Shown here: positions 52,757 through 57,350 of the stretch, one piece after another | Position numbering within the stretch: position 1 is the first letter of the stretch | How the letters are laid out: every line of letters starts with the position of its first letter | DNA from: Nitrospirota bacterium | GTDB taxonomy: Bacteria; Nitrospirota; Thermodesulfovibrionia; Thermodesulfovibrionales; JdFR-88 | Reading direction: 5' to 3' | Length of the DNA stretch: 57,350 bases | Assembly (NCBI GenBank): GCA_021789735.1 | Contig: JAJYJB010000004.1 | Coordinates: 1 to 57,350 of the forward strand | Made by a program: the position numbers and the translations under genes | The notes under the pieces: generated by a model | Databases searched by the model: none | Told to the model about the DNA's origin: nothing | What the model saw: the letters and a program-made list of their open reading frames with translations, nothing else

Positions 52757-53167
52757 TCAAAAACAAAGGCTCCCTTTTGAGGCGCTTATGAGCTCGATCA
52801 GGCTCATCGCCCCCTCGACCTCCACGCCTTCAAGCATGTCCTCCTTTTTCAGTTTCCTGTTGGCCATGCTCTGGGAGCAACATTGTATGCGCACCCCCAT
52901 ATCAATCGCTTCACGCAATCTCTGGCCGATGGTGGGAGCTTGGGAACCCGGTGATTCATGTCTTTCAATGGCCCCCTTCGCCATTACATCTACCGCGCCC
53001 TGTATACAGTAGAGAACGGCCTTGTACTGGCCGGCCGCGGCGAGGGTGGCGAACATGAGCGCTGAGCGTACCCTCTCCGGGGAATCGAAACCAGAGGCGC
53101 AAAGCACTATAAAGAGTTCCTCCGGCGGTGCCCCGGCTTTATCAGGCGCCTTGAATGTTTTTGGCAC
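52757..53167 (-). CDS. DsrE-family protein
   Basis: The 136-residue protein has the DsrE/F fold: LFIVLCASGFDSPERVRSAL at the start and CCSQSMANRKL near 100, with neighbouring cysteines where the family may bind sulfur. It would take part in sulfur or persulfide transfer. I chose GTG at 53167, one base after the osmC stop, with GAGG six bases before; a TTG at 53179 would overlap osmC. It is the second gene of a sigma-54-driven pair. Confidence 0.82.
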   Translation of the reverse strand: MPKTFKAPDKAGAPPEELFIVLCASGFDSPERVRSALMFATLAAAGQYKAVLYCIQGAVDVMAKGAIERHESPGSQAPTIGQRLREAIDMGVRIQCCSQSMANRKLKKEDMLEGVEVEGAMSLIELISASKGSLCF

Positions 53168-53168
53168 G

Positions 53169-53696
53169 CTATACCTCAAGGCTGGATTCCAGTTTTACCG
53201 GCCGGGAGAGGGTGATGCCCACAGGGGATGTCTTCATCACGTGATCATGGAGCTCCTGCAGGGCCTTTTTGTCCGCCGAAGAATCTATTTTTATTTTTGT
53301 CCGTATGGTCTTATACCCTGGCAACTTGTCCATGTGCAGGCTTTCCGGCGGCTCCAGCCCGAGAAACCCCGGCAGATCTATTTCGCCTTCCAGTTCGATA
53401 TGTATCCCGTCAAGCTTTATTCCCCTTACCGCGGCGTTCATAGCAAAACCGATCGTAAGGCAGGCGCCATAGGCCTGAAGCACCATCTCCACCGGGTTTG
53501 CGGCCATGTTTGTCCCGCAGAGCATCTCCGGCTCATCCACCTTGAGGGTGAACTCCCTGGAGCAGGTCTGCACCTGGAAGCCGCCCTTCCAGTCAGTAGA
53601 CGCTTTCCAGACCGTCTTGCCCGTTTCCCATTTCTGTTTTACCGTCTCCACTACTTTGATGAGATCATCAGTATTCAGCCCGTTTATTACCGGCAT
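53169..53696 (-). CDS. OsmC-family protein
   Basis: The 175-residue protein has the OsmC pattern with two cysteines: EMLCGTNMAANPVEMVLQAYG and ACLTIGFAMNAA. OsmC/Ohr proteins reduce peroxides through such a pair, and some act on persulfides. The ATG at 53696 follows GGGGAGGT (53708-53701). A frame from 53735 is longer but runs through the ribosome site. A -24/-12 promoter lies at 53742-53757. Confidence 0.87.
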   Translation of the reverse strand: MPVINGLNTDDLIKVVETVKQKWETGKTVWKASTDWKGGFQVQTCSREFTLKVDEPEMLCGTNMAANPVEMVLQAYGACLTIGFAMNAAVRGIKLDGIHIELEGEIDLPGFLGLEPPESLHMDKLPGYKTIRTKIKIDSSADKKALQELHDHVMKTSPVGITLSRPVKLESSLEV

Positions 53697-53741
53697 TGTT
53701 CTACCTCCCCTGCTGGGTTTTTGATTCTTGTCCATATACTA

Positions 53742-53757
53742 GCAAAATCCTTGCCCA
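53742..53757 (-). promoter_or_regulatory. sigma-54 promoter for osmC-dsrE
   Basis: The minus strand reads TGGGCAAGGATTTTGC. The GG at -24 (53755-53754) and GC at -12 (53743-53742) are ten bases apart, as sigma-54 requires, with TTGC at the -12 end. Transcription would start near 53730, 34 bases before the ATG. Confidence 0.75.
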
Positions 53758-53808
53758 GTCATTTTTATCAGGAAAAGAAAGGTTTTTGATTTTCCAAACA
53801 AGGAATTG

Positions 53809-53823
53809 ATTGCAAAATGCAAT
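53809..53823. promoter_or_regulatory. activator palindrome, copy 1
   Basis: ATTGCAAAATGCAAT is a 15-base inverted repeat centred about 86 bases upstream of the predicted osmC transcription start. That is a normal distance for an enhancer bound by a sigma-54 activator. Confidence 0.7.
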
Positions 53824-53899
53824 TTGATTTTTTGGTTGAGTCAGGTCTTTCCGGGTAGAAATGCTTATAAAATCAGTCCGAATCTATTAGAAAATCATG

Positions 53900-53914
53900 A
53901 TTGCAAAATGCAAT
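53900..53914. promoter_or_regulatory. activator palindrome, copy 2
   Basis: An identical ATTGCAAAATGCAAT, 91 bases from copy 1, touching the last base of the activator gene. Two exact copies in an AT-rich spacer are unlikely by chance. Confidence 0.7.
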
Positions 53915-55398
53915 CAACTGTTTGAATATTTCTTGAGCTTTCTCCAAAGGGTGGTGGTATCGAGGTTCAACAGCAGCGCCGCTTTTTTTCTGTTTCCGCC
54001 AGCGATATTGAGCACTTTAAGGATGTGCTCCCTCTCGGCCCTGTCTATGGACAGGTCCGGACCGGAGGCGTTCGCTTCTGCTATTTCCACAGGCAAGTCC
54101 GATGATCTCAATTCTTCGGTCTCGGCCATTACCACGGCCCTTTCTATCGAATTTTCAAGCTCTCTCACATTGCCCGGCCATTCGTGGTCCATGGCCGCCC
54201 TTAGAGCTTCCCTGGAGACCCGTTTCACCGATCTGCAGAATTTTTTATTGAATTTGGAGATAAAGTATTTGATCAGGGGGGGTATATCCTCCCGCCTGTC
54301 CCTCAGGGCGGGCAGGTCCACCCTGATAACGTTCAGCCTGTAATACAGGTCTTCCCTGAAGCGTCCGGCCCGGACCTCCTCTTGAAGATCCCGGTTGGTG
54401 GCCGCGATTATCCGGACATCCACACTCACTGGCCTTGTATCTCCCAGCTTGTAAAACGTCCTGTCCTGAAGGAACCTGAGCAGCTTCACCTGAAGGGCCG
54501 TGCTCATCGCTTCCAGTTCGTCCAGGAACAGCGTGCCGCCATCGGCCGCCTCGATAAGGCCCTTTTTGTTTGTGCCGGCGCCGGTAAAAGCACCTTTCAC
54601 ATAGCCAAACATCTCGGACTCCAGGAGGTTCTCCGGCAGGGCCGCGCAGTTTATGGCGAGGAAAGGCATCCCTTTCCGAAGGCTGTTAAAATGTATCGCC
54701 CTTGCGATAAGCTCTTTTCCGGTGCCGCTTTCCCCGCATATAAGAATGCTTGAAGGCACATTTATGATCTTCCTGACAAGGTCCAAAACATCCAGCATCT
54801 TGCGGCTGGAGGCGACGATCCCTACGAAGCCCTCATGTTTAAGGTTGTTGGCTTCTTTGCGGGCCGTTTCAAAAAGCAATGCGTTTTCTATCGCGAGCCC
54901 TATCGGCAGTGTGGCGGCGCGGAGCACCTCCAGCAGGTCTTCGTCCAAGTCGTAGGGAGAATGGCTTATCACGCATAGCACACCCACCACCTTGCCCTTG
55001 GCCTTTATCGGCAAGCCTGCGTAAAAATCCATCCCCTCTTCCCGGGCGCTTTTCCTTGTGAAGCGGTGGTCTGCCGATGCGTTCCTCAAAATAACCACTT
55101 CACGATCAAACTGGGCGATACTGCCGCACATGCATTCCCCCAGCTTCACCTTGTTTTCTGTCAGGTCCGTAACAAGCTCCTCCGAAAGGTTCCTGTATGT
55201 GACCGGGACCATATCCAGGGTTTCATAATCGATGGTGTAAATGACTCCACTTCTTGCGCGCATGAAGGCAAGCACCTTTTCCAGCACGTCATCCAGGACT
55301 TCCTTTAATTCAAGGGACTTGCCTACGGTAAGGGCGATGTCATAAAGAATGGAAAGCTTACGGTTCTGCCTTTCCAGCTGATCTTTCTGAGTGCTCAT
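53914..55398 (-). CDS. sigma-54-dependent activator with GAF domain
   Basis: The 494-residue protein has a GAF sensor (about 18-170), an AAA+ domain (about 195-420) with GESGTGKE, an intact GAFTGA and a Fis-type helix-turn-helix (NRKKAALLLNLDTTTLWRKL). The GAF domain has Cys89, Cys91 (GECMCG) and Cys142 (GVLCVIS), which could sense redox state, a metal or reactive sulfur. It lies between osmC-dsrE and tusA, both with sigma-54 promoters, and is the obvious candidate to control them. Confidence 0.93.
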   Translation of the reverse strand: MSTQKDQLERQNRKLSILYDIALTVGKSLELKEVLDDVLEKVLAFMRARSGVIYTIDYETLDMVPVTYRNLSEELVTDLTENKVKLGECMCGSIAQFDREVVILRNASADHRFTRKSAREEGMDFYAGLPIKAKGKVVGVLCVISHSPYDLDEDLLEVLRAATLPIGLAIENALLFETARKEANNLKHEGFVGIVASSRKMLDVLDLVRKIINVPSSILICGESGTGKELIARAIHFNSLRKGMPFLAINCAALPENLLESEMFGYVKGAFTGAGTNKKGLIEAADGGTLFLDELEAMSTALQVKLLRFLQDRTFYKLGDTRPVSVDVRIIAATNRDLQEEVRAGRFREDLYYRLNVIRVDLPALRDRREDIPPLIKYFISKFNKKFCRSVKRVSREALRAAMDHEWPGNVRELENSIERAVVMAETEELRSSDLPVEIAEANASGPDLSIDRAEREHILKVLNIAGGNRKKAALLLNLDTTTLWRKLKKYSNS

Positions 55399-55447
55399 GC
55401 TATTCCTGTGTTTATTTTAACATTTATGCAGAAACAGACGGAGAGCC

Positions 55448-55463
55448 TGGCATTCCGGTTGCT
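55448..55463 (+). promoter_or_regulatory. sigma-54 promoter for tusA
   Basis: TGGCATTCCGGTTGCT matches TGGCAY-N5-TTGCW with exact -24/-12 spacing. The start would be near 55474, leaving a 37-base leader with AAAGGAGG and AGGAG. It points away from the activator gene. Confidence 0.8.
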
Positions 55464-55510
55464 AACAGAAAGGAGGATGTTCCTTGCAAAAAAAATGACA
55501 GGAGAGCAAA

Positions 55511-55735
55511 ATGGCCAAAGCAAAAGTTCTTGATGTGAAAGGTTTGGTCTGTCCGATGCCGGTGATAAAGACAAAACAGGCCGTAAGCGAACTGGAAGCC
55601 GGGGAGACATTGAGCGTGCTTGCCACAGACCCGGCCTCCAAAAACGACATACCCGCGATCATAGGCAGGCTTGGGAGCAAGGTCCTCAGTATTTCAGAAC
55701 GGGAAGGGGTTATCACTTTCCGGATAGAAAAATAG
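55511..55735 (+). CDS. TusA-family sulfur carrier
   Basis: The 74-residue protein is a full TusA domain: VLDVKGLVCPMPVIKTKQAV with Cys-Pro-x-Pro, then LSVLATDPAS and a last strand. It would carry a persulfide, perhaps with the DsrE protein across the activator gene. AGGAG precedes the ATG at 55511. It is alone in its transcript unless genes beyond follow, which the minus-strand neighbour rules out. Confidence 0.93.
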   Translation: MAKAKVLDVKGLVCPMPVIKTKQAVSELEAGETLSVLATDPASKNDIPAIIGRLGSKVLSISEREGVITFRIEK

Positions 55736-55885
55736 ACAGCGGCAATGTCTTTTTCTTTGCCGGTGCGGAGCGGACAGGCCGTATCACCAGCTGCGCAACC
55801 TTGACCGGGGCAATTCCTCCGCTGCTTTTTCCTTTGATGGTTTAGACCCGCCAAGGGGCGGATCAGGGCTTGAAAAACCCGCCCT

Positions 55886-57350
55886 TCAGATATTCTCCTT
55901 CATCTCCCAGACGCCGCACGGGCAGATGCCGGCGCAGAAGCCGCAGCCGATACACTTATCGCCGTCCACCACGTACTCGAACCCGCCGCCTGGCTTTTCC
56001 ACCCTCGATATGGCCCCCCAGTAGCACGCGTTCTCGCACATATGGCAGTCCCGGCAGCTCCCGCAGGACAGGCACCGGTCGGCGTCGCATTTTGCATCGT
56101 ACGCGGGCGCCTCCGCCTGTCTTGCCTCGTAGTAGACCGTCTTTATCCTGTCGTAGGGTATCGGGGCTTTCACCTCCGGCATGTAATCGTAGTGCATGAA
56201 GGCCGCGTGGATGGCCTCCGCCGTCTCCCTGCCCTGCCCTATGGCGTTTGTAACCAGGCCGGGCCTTGTCGCATCGCCTATCGCATAGATCCCGGGCTCG
56301 GCGGTCTGCCCGTTTGCGTCCACCTTTACCCAGCCGTTTTTCTCCCTGTCTACCGATCCGGGCAGGAAGTCCACTACCGGGGTCTCGCCCACGGCGATGA
56401 CTAGCAGGTCCGCGGGCAGCGAGGAGCCGTCCTTGAAATGGAGCGTCTTCGTTTTTTTGTCATACCTGTCCGTGAATTTTGGCCAGAGGAATTTTGTGCC
56501 CATCCGGGAGGCCGCCTCCATCTCCTTGCCAAAGGCCGCGGGCTTCTGGATGTCCACGGCGGTGACGGAGGCCGCGCCGCAGGCAAATGCCTGCGTTGCC
56601 ACGTCCATGCCCACGTTGCCCGCGCCTATTATGGCGACGTTTTTCCCCTTGAGCTTTAGCTTGTCCCCCATGTTTATTCCCCGCAGGAACTCGTAGGCCG
56701 AAACCGCATTATTGGAACCCTCGAAGGTTATGACCCTCGGCTTGTGCGCGCCGCACGCCACCACGACAACCTCGTGGGCCTTTGCTATCTTTTCGAACTT
56801 CTTGCTGTCCACCTTTTCCTTCAGGTGGACCTTCACACCTATCTCCTCGAACCTGGAAAGCTCCTTTTTGAGGACCTTTTGCGGAAGCCTTTCCCTGGGA
56901 ATGCAGAGCTCAAGCTTTCCGCCAAGCTTCTCCTCGGCCTCGTAGAGGTCCACCTGGTGGCCTTTGAGCGCGAGCTGCCAGGCGGCCGAAAGCCCGCCCG
57001 GGCCGCCGCCTATGACCGCGACCTTGTGGCCTGTCTTTTTGGCCGGCTTGGGCGCCTTTACCTCAAGCGAGAGGCCGCCCAGCTTGTCTATCTTCAGGGG
57101 GGAGTCGAACGCCACCCCTCTTGTGCAGCTCTGCATGCAGAGGTTCGGGCATATCTGCCCGCAGACCGTCGCCGGAAGCGGGCTGTACTGGAGCACGTAC
57201 TCAAGCGCCTCCTGGAGCTTGCCCGCCCTGATGAGCGCGGTCCTCTTGTGCGTGGGTATGTGGGTCGGGCAGTTATAGGCGCAGGGAGGACTGTATTTCT
57301 CGTTCTCCCATACCGGCTTGTTCCGCCTGTCCGCGCCGGTCGTTATATAG
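55886..57350 (-). CDS. GltD-like FAD/NAD(P) oxidoreductase with ferredoxin domain, N-terminus off the right edge
   Basis: The minus strand is open to the window edge, so the N-terminus is missing. Visible N-terminal cysteines (CAYNCPTHIP, VCGQICPNLC) match the glutamate-synthase small-subunit type. FAD binding is GGGPGGLSAAWQLA, and a second GAGNVGMDVA binds NAD(P)H. The C-terminus adds two [4Fe-4S] motifs (CLSCGSC and CIGCGFCAGICPCG). Without a gltB neighbour it is probably an electron-transfer module, not a glutamate synthase. Confidence 0.9.
   Translation of the reverse strand, partial: YITTGADRRNKPVWENEKYSPPCAYNCPTHIPTHKRTALIRAGKLQEALEYVLQYSPLPATVCGQICPNLCMQSCTRGVAFDSPLKIDKLGGLSLEVKAPKPAKKTGHKVAVIGGGPGGLSAAWQLALKGHQVDLYEAEEKLGGKLELCIPRERLPQKVLKKELSRFEEIGVKVHLKEKVDSKKFEKIAKAHEVVVVACGAHKPRVITFEGSNNAVSAYEFLRGINMGDKLKLKGKNVAIIGAGNVGMDVATQAFACGAASVTAVDIQKPAAFGKEMEAASRMGTKFLWPKFTDRYDKKTKTLHFKDGSSLPADLLVIAVGETPVVDFLPGSVDREKNGWVKVDANGQTAEPGIYAIGDATRPGLVTNAIGQGRETAEAIHAAFMHYDYMPEVKAPIPYDRIKTVYYEARQAEAPAYDAKCDADRCLSCGSCRDCHMCENACYWGAISRVEKPGGGFEYVVDGDKCIGCGFCAGICPCGVWEMKENI

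Noticed and set aside
52375..52780. Two plus-strand frames in the dsrE-kinase gap
   Set aside because: Composition is not coding and they run into dsrE from the wrong strand; the region is better explained by RNA structure.
52757..52790. Terminator at the dsrE stop (AAAGG/CCTTT then T run)
   Set aside because: The stem is five weak pairs wholly within the last codons; probably chance.
1..57350. tRNA, rRNA or CRISPR array
   Set aside because: By eye I found no cloverleaf with a T-loop, no rRNA segment and no spaced direct repeats; a tRNA and covariance scan would settle this.

Overview
The window comes from a GC-rich, probably anaerobic or microaerophilic, Gram-negative-type bacterium. Several things suggest a member of the Nitrospirota or the Desulfobacterota (former Deltaproteobacteria). 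These are a multiheme c-type cytochrome, a B12-dependent (class II) ribonucleotide reductase, LarC, tandem DUF507 genes, DUF3568 and other lipoproteins, a NorQ/NorD-type ATPase pair, sigma-54 control, and many sulfur-carrier proteins (three TusA-like, one DsrE-like). This assignment is inference from gene content, not from a marker-gene tree. TTG starts and 1-4 base overlaps between genes are common.

Layout. 1-935: a multiheme cytochrome c gene running off the left edge on the minus strand. 917-3478: a complete IS21-family element (istA, istB) with repeated terminal motifs; its left end abuts the cytochrome 5' end and its right end abuts a low-GC truncated gene (3435-4049). 4050-4671: mostly non-coding, with a REP-like hairpin. 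4672-14629: housekeeping genes on the plus strand (MBL-fold hydrolase, birA, larC, a LysR regulator, two hsp20 genes behind a CIRCE operator, a TusA-like protein without its cysteine, nadE, rsmI, a DUF362 ferredoxin-like protein). 14630-15265: an AT-rich gap holding a candidate minus-strand small RNA and a promoter with NrdR-type operators for nrdJ (15266-17560). 17637-21035: small envelope genes, including a 44-residue DUF3096 protein and two related lipoproteins. 21042-25530 (minus): rRNA methyltransferase, NorD-like and NorQ-like proteins. 25656-29099: hisH, mtgA, a Mur ligase and a DUF3568 lipoprotein. 29105-33336 (minus): SAM hydroxide adenosyltransferase, pyrD, pyrK, greA, DUF4149 and an M23-like protein. 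33563-36566: homoserine dehydrogenase, TusA, a ThiF/MoeB-type E1 and a JAMM protease, probably one operon for sulfur-carrier-dependent amino-acid synthesis. 36650-48095 (minus): RRM protein, LysM-NlpC/P60 hydrolase, diguanylate cyclase, DUF507 pair, rpsR-ssb-rpsF, inositol-phosphate lipid genes, prmC-prfA-DUF1385 and rpmE.

The right end (48245-57350) is regulatory. It holds a hybrid histidine kinase with a sigma-54 response regulator, then a second sigma-54 activator with a GAF domain. That activator lies between an osmC-dsrE operon and a divergent tusA. Both osmC-dsrE and tusA have good -24/-12 promoters, and two copies of a perfect palindrome lie upstream of osmC. The simplest reading is a sigma-54 regulon for small sulfur-handling proteins, run by the adjacent activator. 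A GltD-like flavoprotein with ferredoxin clusters runs off the right edge. The most original observations are this regulon, the IS21 ends that supply start codons to both neighbours, the small RNA with an anti-Shine-Dalgarno segment, the structured element at 52664-52749, and the recurrent AAAAAC tracts at gene edges.
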